NCBI GenBank assembly: GCA_963677695.2
Contig: CAXXUJ010000001.1
Span: forward strand, 1,922,001-1,986,000
DNA: 64,000 bases
Direction: 5' to 3'
From: SABI01 sp963677695
Lineage (GTDB): Bacteria > Spirochaetota > Spirochaetia > Sphaerochaetales > Sphaerochaetaceae
The position numbers were made by a program, and so were the translations under genes. The notes below the pieces were generated by a model. It was not told where the DNA came from, made no database searches, and saw nothing but the letters and a program-made list of their open reading frames with translations. Below, piece after piece: positions 25,142 to 34,583 of this stretch (positions are counted from its first letter, which is position 1; each line of letters opens with the position of its first letter).

Positions 25142-27373
25142 ATGATTCACATTCATTCTTCCCAGCAGCTATTTTCTCTTGAAAGCCATCATGCCTCCTA
25201 CATCATCGGAATGCATCGGGGCAAGAGTCTTCTCAGGTACCACTTCGGGAAGAAGATGGAACTTCCTCAGAGGGATAACTGGTTCATTGAGTACCCTTCA
25301 CGGGCTACTGAGGTGCTTGACCTCTCCCTTGAAGATTACCTGGGAACCACCTACTACCCTGTAGAGTTCTCCCTCTTCTCAGGAGGTGACTTCCGCCCTT
25401 CTTCTCTTGCTGTGAGGGATGATGAGGGGTATCCTGTCACTGATTTTATCTACGATTCGTTCGAAAAGATTTCTGGTGTAACGATGCCCGAAGGGTATCC
25501 TGCACTGCAGAATGAAAGTGCAGAAGGTGAAACTCTCCGTCTGATGTTCACCCACAAGGGGAGAGGTCTGAAAGTGATCCTTTCCTATGCGGTGATTCCC
25601 TCGCATGATGTGTTTCTGAGATGGATGAGCGTAGAAAACAACTCACAGGATACCTTCACAGTGGATCGGGCCATGTCAGCGACAGCAGCCTTTCCTGAAG
25701 GGAGCTGGGATCTCATCACCCTCGATGGAGCGCATGCGAGGGAGAAACAGGTGAACAGGACTCCTGTCCGGTCTGGAATCACCTCTGTCGGGAGCAATAG
25801 AGGTATCAGCGCCCACGGCCATACTCCCTATGTGATCCTAGCCGACAGAAACACCGATGAATTTCACGGGGACTGTTATGCCCTCTCTCTCATCCATAGC
25901 GGAGATTTTCTCATTGAGAGTGATCTCGCAGATGATGAAAAGATTCGTATCAACGTCGGTGTCCATCCCGATACCACCCGCTATCTGCTGAGCGCATCAG
26001 ATGCCTTCGATACACCTGCAGCCTATCTTACATATTCTCCTGATGGATTGAATGCCCTGAGTCAGATCAGCCACAGGTGGGTCACAGAGATACTGATGAA
26101 TACAAAGTGGAGCGACTTGGAACGTCCTGTGCTCCTCAACAGCTGGGAAGCGGCCTACTTTGATTTTGATGAGCAGCGGCTTATCGATATCGCACGGAAG
26201 GCGAAGGACCTGGGTGTTGAACTGTTCGTGCTCGATGACGGATGGTTCGGGAAAAGGAATAACGACCACTGCTCTCTCGGTGACTGGTACTGCAACATGG
26301 AAAAACTTCCGAGCGGAATAGGCGGGCTTTCCGAGAAGGTACACTCTCTGGGTCTCAAGTTCGGCATATGGGTTGAACCTGAGATGATCTCTGCAGACAG
26401 TGACCTGTACCGTGCCCATCCTGACTGGTGTATCCATGTCCCGGGAGAAGAGCGGTTGGAAGGACGTCATCAGCTCCTCCTTGACCTGTCCCGTGAGGAT
26501 GTGCAGGAAAACATTCTTACGCAGCTGAGAAGTCTTTTTGACTCTGCACGTATCGAGTACGTGAAGTGGGATATGAACCGTTACTTCACGAACTCAGGCT
26601 CAGCACTCCCTCCGGGGGGAAGGAAGGGTTCACAGGGCGAGGTGCCCCTCAGGTTCACACAGGGACTCTACCGTATCCTTTCGATCATCACCTCTGAATA
26701 CCCCGATATTCTCTTTGAAGGGTGCTCAAGCGGCGGAGGTAGATTCGATTATGCCATGATGCCCTTCTTCCCTCAGTACTGGACGAGCGACAATACCGAT
26801 GCGGTGAGCAGAATGAAGATCCAGTACGGTACCTCCTATATGTTCCCTCCGGTCGCAATGGGCGCTCACGTATCTGATGTTCCCGGTCACCAGGTGGGAA
26901 GGATGACACCGATGCTTTTAAGGTCCATGGTCTCCATGGGAGGAAATTACGGACTAGAACTCGACCCTGCAAAACTTTCACAGACCGATTCCGCGATTCT
27001 CAAGAGTGAGATTGAGTGGTATATACGACATCGCGAACTCCTTCAGAAAGGGACGTTCACTCGCCTTCTCAGTCCCTTCGAAGGGGATAGAGCATCCTGG
27101 ATCATCACAGACGCTGAGAAGAAAGATGCTGTTGCGTTCTATTTCGTGATGTTCTCTGAAGGAAATCAGGGGTCACGAAGATGGAAACTGGCGGGACTTG
27201 ATCCTCAAAGGGCATACACCGTCGAGCTTTCCATGACGGGAAGGGATTACTCGGATGCTGAACATATCACCCTCCCTGTACCGGTCAGGGGAGATGAGCT
27301 GATGAACAGAGGTATTGACCTTCCGCCGATTGAACGAGATTATAGCGGGGTGAGGATCCTTCTCAGATCATAG
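25142..27373 (+). CDS. Alpha-galactosidase, GH36
   Basis: 743 residues, the usual length of bacterial GH36 tetrameric alpha-galactosidases. The nucleophile is Asp477 in VKWDMNR and the acid/base is Asp550 in WTSDNTD. The conserved LFEGCSSGGGRFD and LDDGWFGKRN motifs are present. There is no signal peptide, so it acts in the cytosol on imported melibiose, raffinose or related sugars and releases galactose for the adjacent galK, galT and galE. AAGGACAGGAT precedes the ATG. Confidence 0.95.
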   Translation: MIHIHSSQQLFSLESHHASYIIGMHRGKSLLRYHFGKKMELPQRDNWFIEYPSRATEVLDLSLEDYLGTTYYPVEFSLFSGGDFRPSSLAVRDDEGYPVTDFIYDSFEKISGVTMPEGYPALQNESAEGETLRLMFTHKGRGLKVILSYAVIPSHDVFLRWMSVENNSQDTFTVDRAMSATAAFPEGSWDLITLDGAHAREKQVNRTPVRSGITSVGSNRGISAHGHTPYVILADRNTDEFHGDCYALSLIHSGDFLIESDLADDEKIRINVGVHPDTTRYLLSASDAFDTPAAYLTYSPDGLNALSQISHRWVTEILMNTKWSDLERPVLLNSWEAAYFDFDEQRLIDIARKAKDLGVELFVLDDGWFGKRNNDHCSLGDWYCNMEKLPSGIGGLSEKVHSLGLKFGIWVEPEMISADSDLYRAHPDWCIHVPGEERLEGRHQLLLDLSREDVQENILTQLRSLFDSARIEYVKWDMNRYFTNSGSALPPGGRKGSQGEVPLRFTQGLYRILSIITSEYPDILFEGCSSGGGRFDYAMMPFFPQYWTSDNTDAVSRMKIQYGTSYMFPPVAMGAHVSDVPGHQVGRMTPMLLRSMVSMGGNYGLELDPAKLSQTDSAILKSEIEWYIRHRELLQKGTFTRLLSPFEGDRASWIITDAEKKDAVAFYFVMFSEGNQGSRRWKLAGLDPQRAYTVELSMTGRDYSDAEHITLPVPVRGDELMNRGIDLPPIERDYSGVRILLRS

Positions 27374-28633
27374 ATGAAAAGGCTTCAAGGATGTCTATTC
27401 GGTATTTTTGGGGCTATCTTGTTCGGTATTCCTGTCTCTCAGGCGGTGTGTATGACAAAACCTGTTATTGTTCTCCTCTATCTATCATTTGCAGCCCTAG
27501 GTATCCCCGGGGTTCTACTGGGTGCGGCATGGCCTGCTCTTCAATCTGATACCTCACTGCCTTACGGCTACCTGGGAATCCTGCAGATGCTGTTTGCGGG
27601 TCTCCCTATACTTTCCAGCTACCTTTCGGGAATATTCATGCGGCGCTACGGGATCTCACGGGATCTGATCCTCGGTATGTCACTTACCGCCGCTGCGATC
27701 TTTGTCTTCTCTTTTTCCTCCTCCCTTGTTACAATCGCCTTCGCCTCCAGTTTTCTCGGTTTCGGGTATGGTGTGCTGAATACGGGACTCAACACGTTCG
27801 CTGCGCAGCAGTATGGAGCGCACCATATGAACTGGCTTCATAGTTTCTGGGGTATCGGAGCGATGGGAGGGCCTCTTCTCATATCGGTTGCACTTTCCGG
27901 AGGTTACTCCTGGAGAGTGGGGTTTCAGGCGGGAGGTGCGATTCAGGTTCTCCTGATCCTATGTCTGATCCTCTCCCTACCGTTGTGGGAACGACTTGAA
28001 AAGACGATAGTCATGAAAGAGGGGAGTGGGAAGGAAGAGTTTTCCCTGTCCGCGTATCTGCGAATGAAGGAATCGGTTCCGATGATTCTGATGTTCTTCC
28101 TGTTCGGTGGAGTGGAAGCCTGTTTTGCATTGTGGGGGGCATCTTACCTCTACCTGTCACAGGGAATGAGCGCAGCCGAGTCGGCTACCTGGCTGTCGGT
28201 ATTCTTTGTCAGCGTCACTGCCTCACGGATGCTTACAGGCTTTGTCTCTCTTCGGTTTCCTGACAGGACTATCATAACAGGAGGGATCGCTCTCATTCTT
28301 ACAGGCCTCATTCTCATGATTCTTCCCCTTTCGCGTTCTTTCACTCTCTGTGGTGTCCTCCTCATCGGTGGGGGAGTAGCCCCGGTCTTTCCCACAATGG
28401 TACACAGTGTGCCGCGTAGATTCTCCTCTGCCCACTCAGGTTATATCATGGGAATCCTGCTGACAGGAGCCTCGTTGGGCAATATGTTACTCCCCTTTCT
28501 TTTTTCCCTCATTGCGGGAGTGCATGAATCGGAGAGGATGTTCCTGCTTCCGTTCTATATGCTTTTCAATCTTTTTCTCTTTGTGCTTTCGTTCGCTACA
28601 CTTCACCGGCAGAGAGTCACTACACGGGAGTGA
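27374..28633 (+). CDS. MFS transporter, probable sugar porter
   Basis: Up to 419 residues with about 12 transmembrane helices and the MFS pattern GIFMRRYGISRDLILGMSL after helix 2. The open frame starts directly at the alpha-galactosidase stop. An in-frame ATG at 27452, with AGGCGG upstream, gives 393 residues beginning right before helix 1 (IVLLYLSFAALGIPGVLLG) and is equally plausible. Its place at the end of the alpha-galactoside operon suggests galactoside or galactose movement; the substrate is not shown by sequence. Confidence 0.85.
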   Translation: MKRLQGCLFGIFGAILFGIPVSQAVCMTKPVIVLLYLSFAALGIPGVLLGAAWPALQSDTSLPYGYLGILQMLFAGLPILSSYLSGIFMRRYGISRDLILGMSLTAAAIFVFSFSSSLVTIAFASSFLGFGYGVLNTGLNTFAAQQYGAHHMNWLHSFWGIGAMGGPLLISVALSGGYSWRVGFQAGGAIQVLLILCLILSLPLWERLEKTIVMKEGSGKEEFSLSAYLRMKESVPMILMFFLFGGVEACFALWGASYLYLSQGMSAAESATWLSVFFVSVTASRMLTGFVSLRFPDRTIITGGIALILTGLILMILPLSRSFTLCGVLLIGGGVAPVFPTMVHSVPRRFSSAHSGYIMGILLTGASLGNMLLPFLFSLIAGVHESERMFLLPFYMLFNLFLFVLSFATLHRQRVTTRE

Positions 28634-28664
28634 CAGGCTGTCATCGAAAGAACGAAAGGATCCA

Positions 28665-28921
28665 TTATTCATAGTGAATCCACATCCGCAAGACCTTGAC
28701 AGTTAATTCTTCCTCAAGTACACGATAGCCAATTCTGTTCTGTACGTTGATTCTTCTGAAAAAGCACCTTCCAGGTCGCCGATCAGACGTTTGGGGGAAG
28801 GCTTCTTCCATGGATCGGTCTGACGAAGATTCAGAATCTGAAGAGCTTTCTCTTTAAGATTGCTCTTCTTGAGTTTCTTCGCATCCTTGAGGGTCTGCTT
28901 CGTGTAAAGAAGACGGTACAT
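28665..28921 (-). pseudogene. yoeB: YoeB/Txe-type mRNA interferase toxin, frameshifted
   Basis: The frame from 28921 reads LKDAKKLKKSNLKEKALQIL...SPKRLIGDLEGAFS as in YoeB, then ends after a non-homologous tail at 28703. In the next frame the DNA continues RRINVQNRIGYRVLEEE and LTVKVLRMWIHYE to a stop at 28665, which is the exact YoeB C-terminus including the catalytic-end residues. A single missing base after GCTTTTTC restores an 85-residue toxin. The toxin is therefore probably inactive, unless the shift is a sequencing error. The antitoxin gene lies 3 nt upstream. Confidence 0.85.
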
Positions 28922-28924
28922 CCA

Positions 28925-29164
28925 CTAGTCCAGATATTCGGTGAGCAGAGAAGAAAGGGTATGCATTCCCTCGACAATCGATTCTCTCATCGATGGAATC
29001 GAAAGAAGGCAGAGAGTCTCTTCGATACTTTCCCAATCCTCCTCGCTGTTGAGGACTGCGGAGCCGTTCTTTCCTGTAATATGAACCGGTTCATGAGCAT
29101 CCTGCAGTGACTCTATGATTCTATAGAGGTCTTTCCTTGCGTTCGAAATATTGATTGAGCTCAT
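28925..29164 (-). CDS. yefM: YefM/Phd-type antitoxin
   Basis: 79 residues. The N-terminal Phd/YefM fold is ISNARKDLYRIIESLQDAHEPVHITGKNG. The family core is NSEEDWESIEETLCLLSIPSMRESI. It should bind DNA as a dimer and neutralise YoeB through its C-terminus while repressing its own promoter. It precedes the frameshifted yoeB by 3 nt. The antitoxin frame is intact. Confidence 0.9.
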   Translation of the reverse strand: MSSINISNARKDLYRIIESLQDAHEPVHITGKNGSAVLNSEEDWESIEETLCLLSIPSMRESIVEGMHTLSSLLTEYLD

Positions 29165-29514
29165 AGCTACTCCGTACGTTCATTGTAATGTAATGTGCTG
29201 TCCTATCAGTGGTGTGTATTGCAGGCCTCTGAGTATTGTGAAGCATGTTTTGATCTTTGTTCATCTGTTTCATTCATTTCCTCTCACCCTTATATGACTG
29301 TCTCCAATCCTGTTCGGATTCGAATCTCGATAAACCATCAGCATATGGAATGATCAGAGCAAATCCTCATGTGGAGATCTATTTCGCGGAATATCAAGAA
29401 ATCACAACCGATATCAAGAATTCACACTTCCAACCTGGTTATGATGGCTGTAGAGTTATAAAAGACAGAGTTCCGTTCTCAGTGATCTGTCAGAGGTATG
29501 AGGTGCCTGAATTT
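29165..29514. other. Divergent promoter region between yefM and the GH3 gene
   Basis: About 350 bp. The open frame of the GH3 gene reaches back to 29257, but that extension has no resemblance to the family, which begins near MNIEYIMSQMTLEEKAG. I see no other gene; promoters for both directions are expected here. Confidence 0.5.
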
Positions 29515-31773
29515 ATGAATATCGAATACATTATGTCACAGATGACACTCGAAGAGAAAGCGGGCATGCTTTCAGGTGAAGATTTCTGGCGAACCAAGGC
29601 TGTTAAACGGCTTGGAGTCCCTTCTCTGCTGATGAGCGACGGTCCTCACGGACTGAGGAAACAGCAGGAAGGGGGTGACCATCTGGGAATCAATGAGAGC
29701 ATCAAGGCTGTCTGTTTCCCCGCCGGCTGCGCCCTTGCCTCCTCCTTCGACAAAGAGCTGGTGGAACGTCTCGGGATGACACTCGGGAACGAATGTCAGG
29801 CTGAAGGGGTAGGAGTCATCCTGGGACCTGCGGTCAATATCAAACGCTCTCCGCTGTGCGGAAGGAACTTCGAATATTTCTCGGAAGATCCCCTTCTCGC
29901 TTCCCGTATGGCGAAGTCCTTTATCAACGGAGTGCAGAGCAGGAAGGTGGGAACCAGCATCAAGCACTTCCTTGCCAACAATCAGGAATACCGGAGAATG
30001 ACTTCGAGCTCGCAGGTTGATGCAAGGACACTCAGAGAAATCTATCTTGCGGCATTCGAGGAGGCGGTAACTGAAGCTAAGCCCTGGACCGTGATGTGCT
30101 CCTACAACAGAATCAACGGAGTCTATGCGGCTGAAAACAAGACCTACCTCACTGATGTTCTGAGGGCTGAATGGGGTTTTGACGGGTTCGTCGTCAGTGA
30201 CTGGGGAGCGGTGAATCACCGGGTGAGAGATCTCGAAGCTGGACTTGACCTTGAGATGCCCTCATCGAATGGTGTCAATGACAATCTGATCGTGAAGGCG
30301 GTGAATGCCGGTGACCTTGCAATCGAGGTGGTGGATCAGGCCGTCCGTCGTATCCTCACTGTCATCTCTGCCTTTGAAGATCATCGTGATTCCAGTGCAG
30401 TATTCGATAGGGATGCCGACCATGAAGAGGCGAGAAGCATTGCCTCACAGTGTATGGTCCTGCTGAAGAATGAAGATATCCTGCCTCTTTCTAAACAATC
30501 TTCTACTGCCTTTATCGGATACTTTGCGAAACATCCACGATATCAGGGGGGAGGAAGTTCCCATATCAATGCCTCCAGAGTAGAATCCGCACTGGAGTAT
30601 GCCGGCGGTGATACCATTCGGTATGCTCAGGGATATGGTATAGGTGAAGGAACCGATGATCAGATCCTTTTTGATGAGGCCTTGAAGCTTGCTCGCAACG
30701 TCGATACCGTCGTGGTATTTGCCGGACTTCCCGACTCCTACGAATCCGAAGGATTCGACCGTGCCCATCTCAGACTGCCCGACAATCAGAACAGACTGAT
30801 TGAGGCTTTAGCCGATGTGAATACGAACATCGTTGTCGTCCTGCATAACGGATCGCCTGTTCAGATGCCTTGGATTGACAGCGTTAAAGGCGTTCTTGAA
30901 GCTTACCTGGGCGGTCAGGCGATAGGGGGAGCAACGGTGCAATGCCTGTTCGGAGATGTGAATCCGTCGGGAAGACTGGCAGAGACTTTTCCGCTGCGCC
31001 TGGAAGACAACCCTTCCTACCTCAACTTTCCGGGTGAGAGAGATCTCGTTGAATATCGGGAAGGTGTGTTTGTAGGGTATCGCTATTATGATGCGAAAAA
31101 TATGAATGTCCTGTTTCCCTTCGGTCACGGACTGAGTTATACCACCTTCGAGTATTCTGACCTGAGAACCGATTCGAATATGCTGAGAGATGGAGGGGAG
31201 CTGAAGGTTTCTGTCGATATCACAAACACAGGAAACAGGGCCGGCAGGGAGGTTGCCCAGCTCTACATCGCCCCCTGCGGAACTCAACAGAACAGGCCTG
31301 TACGGCAACTGAAAGGATTTGAAAAAATCATGCTGCAGCCCGGTGAGACGAAAAGTGTGCACTTTCACCTGAGTGAGAGGGATTTTTCGATCTACCGAGC
31401 AGATCTCGAAACATGGTATGCGCCTTCAGGAGAGTATGAGATCCAGATAGGAAAGTCTTCTCGCGACATAGTTCTCTTTGAACGTGTGACGGTGAACTCA
31501 GCGAATCCTCGGATGACCTTCACGCTTGATACTCCTGTCGGGGATATTCTGAAGGATCCGGTAGGGAAGAGTGTGTTTGCCGATGTCGCGATGCGTTTCA
31601 TGAAAATATTCGTCGGTGAAGAAGAGAGCACCGCTCTCGGAGAGGGAACCTCAGGGTTTCTCACAGAAATGGCCAGAAATATGCCGCTGAGAGGTGTTGT
31701 CACATTCGGGGGAATTATCGGTTATGATGAGTTGCAGGACCTTCTTGATGCCGTCAATCAGGTGGAAGGCTGA
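29515..31773 (+). CDS. Glycoside hydrolase family 3 (beta-glucosidase/xylosidase type)
   Basis: 752 residues. The N-terminal GH3 barrel runs from MTLEEKAGMLSG, with substrate motif KHFLANNQEYRR and catalytic nucleophile Asp229 in GFVVSDWGAV. The GH3 C-terminal domain follows, with a fibronectin type III-like end (DITNTGNRAGREVAQLYI). No signal peptide, so probably cytosolic. It cleaves terminal beta-linked glucose or related sugars; exact specificity cannot be read. I chose the ATG at 29515 (GAGGT upstream) because the family starts there. It leads a block with an esterase and transporter genes. Confidence 0.92.
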   Translation: MNIEYIMSQMTLEEKAGMLSGEDFWRTKAVKRLGVPSLLMSDGPHGLRKQQEGGDHLGINESIKAVCFPAGCALASSFDKELVERLGMTLGNECQAEGVGVILGPAVNIKRSPLCGRNFEYFSEDPLLASRMAKSFINGVQSRKVGTSIKHFLANNQEYRRMTSSSQVDARTLREIYLAAFEEAVTEAKPWTVMCSYNRINGVYAAENKTYLTDVLRAEWGFDGFVVSDWGAVNHRVRDLEAGLDLEMPSSNGVNDNLIVKAVNAGDLAIEVVDQAVRRILTVISAFEDHRDSSAVFDRDADHEEARSIASQCMVLLKNEDILPLSKQSSTAFIGYFAKHPRYQGGGSSHINASRVESALEYAGGDTIRYAQGYGIGEGTDDQILFDEALKLARNVDTVVVFAGLPDSYESEGFDRAHLRLPDNQNRLIEALADVNTNIVVVLHNGSPVQMPWIDSVKGVLEAYLGGQAIGGATVQCLFGDVNPSGRLAETFPLRLEDNPSYLNFPGERDLVEYREGVFVGYRYYDAKNMNVLFPFGHGLSYTTFEYSDLRTDSNMLRDGGELKVSVDITNTGNRAGREVAQLYIAPCGTQQNRPVRQLKGFEKIMLQPGETKSVHFHLSERDFSIYRADLETWYAPSGEYEIQIGKSSRDIVLFERVTVNSANPRMTFTLDTPVGDILKDPVGKSVFADVAMRFMKIFVGEEESTALGEGTSGFLTEMARNMPLRGVVTFGGIIGYDELQDLLDAVNQVEG

Positions 31774-31794
31774 GAAGAAAAGGGAGTATATACT

Positions 31795-32697
31795 ATGGTG
31801 AGTAAAGAGATGCAGCAGGCATTCAAGATGATGAGAGAGGCAAAGGCGGCTTCTGCCGCAAGGCCTATGACTCCCGAAGTCGCTCTGGAGGATCGCAGAA
31901 GTATCGATGAAGTACTGAGCGCAGCCCCTCAGAGTCCTCGTGTAGAAACACAGGATGTTCTCACTGAAGAGTGCCGGGGTGAGTTCTATACCTATGACAG
32001 TGATGATCAGGAGAAGCTCAAAGGAAAGGTGCTTCTCTTCATTCACGGCGGTGGTTTCATGAACGGAACTGTTGCCTCCAGGCGGAGACTCTGTCACAGC
32101 CTTCTTGAGAGGGCGAAGATGGATGCCTTCTCGGTGGAGTACGGACAGTGGCCTGAAGCGGAGCACCCTCAGGGACTCAATGATGTGATTGCCGGGTATC
32201 GCTGGCTCTTAGCGAAAGGGTATGATCACGATGATATTTTCATCTTCGGGGAATCGGCGGGAGCGATGCTCACGCTGACCATGATCCTCACTATGAAAAG
32301 CAAGGGGATGCCGCTGCCGAAGAAAGCCTGTGTGTTCTCTCCTGTGGCCGGACAGAAACTCGATTACCCCTCCCATGACGAGAGAGAAGAGAGAGACCCC
32401 ATGCTCAGCTATGAGCCAGTGGTTCCCTACTATGCACATGCAGATTTCTCCAGTTATTCCGTGTCTCCTGTGTACGGGGACTTTCACGGGTTTCCTGAGC
32501 TCGCGATCCATGTTGGAAGCGAAGAGGTTCTGTTCGACGATGCGGTGGCTATATATGAGAGATGTATCGCTGCCGATGTGAATGTGACGTTGAGGGTATG
32601 GGAAGAGCTTTTCCATGTCTTTGTTCTTTTTGAGTCGCCTGAGTCTGATCAGGCGTTTGAAGAAATAGGGTTATTTTTCAGAAACTCTGTACTATAA
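31795..32697 (+). CDS. Alpha/beta-hydrolase, HSL-type esterase
   Basis: 300 residues of the hormone-sensitive-lipase-like group. The oxyanion motif is FIHGGGF, the nucleophile Ser154 in FGESAGAM, Asp in EEVLFDDA and His in LFHVF complete the triad. It is cytosolic. Next to a GH3 glycosidase it may remove acyl groups from imported glycans (inference). AAGGGAG precedes the ATG; the stop falls inside a TATAAT just ahead of the sensor-kinase gene. Confidence 0.88.
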   Translation: MVSKEMQQAFKMMREAKAASAARPMTPEVALEDRRSIDEVLSAAPQSPRVETQDVLTEECRGEFYTYDSDDQEKLKGKVLLFIHGGGFMNGTVASRRRLCHSLLERAKMDAFSVEYGQWPEAEHPQGLNDVIAGYRWLLAKGYDHDDIFIFGESAGAMLTLTMILTMKSKGMPLPKKACVFSPVAGQKLDYPSHDEREERDPMLSYEPVVPYYAHADFSSYSVSPVYGDFHGFPELAIHVGSEEVLFDDAVAIYERCIAADVNVTLRVWEELFHVFVLFESPESDQAFEEIGLFFRNSVL

Positions 32698-32698
32698 T
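32693..32698 (+). promoter_or_regulatory. TATAAT -10 box directly ahead of the sensor-kinase ATG
   Basis: TATAAT ends 6 nt before the ATG at 32705, and the sequence in between (ATCTCC) holds no ribosome site. A transcript starting here would begin at or near the ATG and be leaderless. No good -35 is present. Translational coupling to the esterase stop at 32697 is the alternative. Confidence 0.35.
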
Positions 32699-32704
32699 AT
32701 CTCC

Positions 32705-34417
32705 ATGCTCAGGAGAAGAAGTTTCAGCGTCTTTACTACACTCTTTATTCTCTATTCTCTTCTCATCCTGATTCTGTGTGCAGTACTCATCGGAATCTTC
32801 CAGAACTACATGAACAGATCGACAGAGGTGCTCATTCAGTCCAAACAGGTGCAGGCACAGAACGTCCTGAAGACTCTCGAACAGCAGTTCGATGCGATCT
32901 ATCAGCATGAGATCAACCTTGCGAACTCCACGAATGTGAGAAAACTCGCCTATCAGGTGTACGAGGACAATTACGAGAGGACACAGCTTATTCTCACCCT
33001 GCAGAGAACGATCGAGGGCATCCAGGGAATGAGTCCACTTATCAAGGAGATCGTGATCTCCTTTCCCTCTGAAGGGATGGCTGTCTCCTCGGTCGTGGGC
33101 TACATGAAGGAGACGATGGATTCGTTGCCATCTCAAGGTGAAGGAGGGGATGAGTTCAATTACTTCATGACCTTTGATGGAGAGATCCTCATGAATTTCT
33201 CCTATCCGCTCACATACTCGGAAAACTCCGATTATATTCCGGACTTCAACATAAGGATCATACTCTCACAGGAACTGCTCGCCGAAACCCTCACCGTATT
33301 TCACGACGAGAGGGGAAGCGGAGGTTCCCTCCTTTTCCGTCTTGATACAGATGTGTTCATAGGTAGTGGTCCAGGCAGTCCTGCCGAAGGACTTCATACC
33401 CTCCCTACCGATTATCGTCAGGCTGCCGAAGACTACCAGTTTTCTGAATTGGCAAGCCTTAAGTACCCCCTCTCCATCATCTCTTTCATCAATCGGCAGT
33501 TGATACGCGAGATCAGGGTGAAGTACATCACCCTGCTTGCCTCTGTCGTTCTCATCCTCTCGGCCCTTTATGCATTCAGCCTCATCTACACACGAAGAAT
33601 AGTTGTAAGACCGCTCAAAGAACTGATGAACGCTTTCGGTTCAATTCAGAACGGGGATTTCACCGTGAGGATATACCATGCACCCCATGATGAGTTCGAC
33701 TACCTGTACACCCACTTCAACGACTCTGTCTCCTATATCGAGAAACTGATCGAGGATATCAGAGAGCAGGAGAAACTGCTCCAGAACGCAGAACTCGCTC
33801 AGCTGCAGTCACAGATCAACCCTCACTTCCTCTACAACAGCTTCTTCATCATCAACAGGATGGCAAAGAACGAAGCCTATGACCAGATCACGAAGTTTGT
33901 GACCTCCCTTGCCAAGTACTACCGGTTCATCAACAAGGAGACTCACAACTTCATACCGCTTTGTGAAGAAGTTGCTCACATGATGAACTATATTGATATC
34001 CAGCAGATGCGGTTTGAGGACAAGATCAGCGTGAAGGCGGAGCCTCTCCCTCCCGAAGCAGGACAGATTCTGGTCCCCAAGCTCATACTGCAGCCGATTA
34101 TCGAGAATGCCTACTCCTACGGACTGGGAAACAAGCTCTCTGGCGGTCTCATCTCGATACGGTACCGCAGGGAACACTCACTTCTGAACATTATCATAGA
34201 GGATAACGGTGAGGATGCTGATGATGAGCTGATAGAACAGATGAGAAAGAACCTTGCTGGGAAGCCCTCAGAGAACGAAAATCATGCACTGATCAATATC
34301 AACAGCAGACTACTCCTTGCGTACGGTGATGGGTGCGGTGTGTATGTGAACCTGAGCCCGCTGGGAGGCGTCCAGATTGTGCTGACTGTCAGAGAGGGGA
34401 AGGAACATTCTTCCTAA
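32705..34417 (+). CDS. YesM-type sensor histidine kinase
   Basis: 570 residues. A transmembrane helix at 10-35 and one near 280-300 enclose an extracytoplasmic sensor domain, followed by a HAMP segment. The His_kinase domain carries phospho-acceptor His374 in QINPHFLYN. The ATPase part has ILQPIIENAYSYGLG. It belongs to the LytS/YesM group that pairs with AraC-type response regulators and senses extracellular sugars. The cognate regulator is at 38192, separated by the transporter genes it probably controls. Confidence 0.92.
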   Translation: MLRRRSFSVFTTLFILYSLLILILCAVLIGIFQNYMNRSTEVLIQSKQVQAQNVLKTLEQQFDAIYQHEINLANSTNVRKLAYQVYEDNYERTQLILTLQRTIEGIQGMSPLIKEIVISFPSEGMAVSSVVGYMKETMDSLPSQGEGGDEFNYFMTFDGEILMNFSYPLTYSENSDYIPDFNIRIILSQELLAETLTVFHDERGSGGSLLFRLDTDVFIGSGPGSPAEGLHTLPTDYRQAAEDYQFSELASLKYPLSIISFINRQLIREIRVKYITLLASVVLILSALYAFSLIYTRRIVVRPLKELMNAFGSIQNGDFTVRIYHAPHDEFDYLYTHFNDSVSYIEKLIEDIREQEKLLQNAELAQLQSQINPHFLYNSFFIINRMAKNEAYDQITKFVTSLAKYYRFINKETHNFIPLCEEVAHMMNYIDIQQMRFEDKISVKAEPLPPEAGQILVPKLILQPIIENAYSYGLGNKLSGGLISIRYRREHSLLNIIIEDNGEDADDELIEQMRKNLAGKPSENENHALININSRLLLAYGDGCGVYVNLSPLGGVQIVLTVREGKEHSS

Positions 34418-34583
34418 CTCTTTCATTGATGACAATATGTCTCTCATGTAAGATTCTTTTGTAAATATCAAAAAATGAACATTCATATCAAGAATTTCTG
34501 ATTTTCCGATCATAAAAGGTGACCCATACTGAATAAAAAAGGAAACAGTTCATACAATTAACATGAACAATCAGGAGGAAGAT

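Noticed and set aside
29300..29345. TTCGAATC stretch resembling a tRNA T-arm near 29313
   Set aside because: The flanking bases do not form the T stem, and no acceptor, D or anticodon arm can be folded upstream.
29257..29514. 86-residue N-terminal extension of the GH3 frame
   Set aside because: GH3 proteins of this type begin near MNIEYIMSQMTLEEK; the extension has no similarity and no ribosome site at its start.
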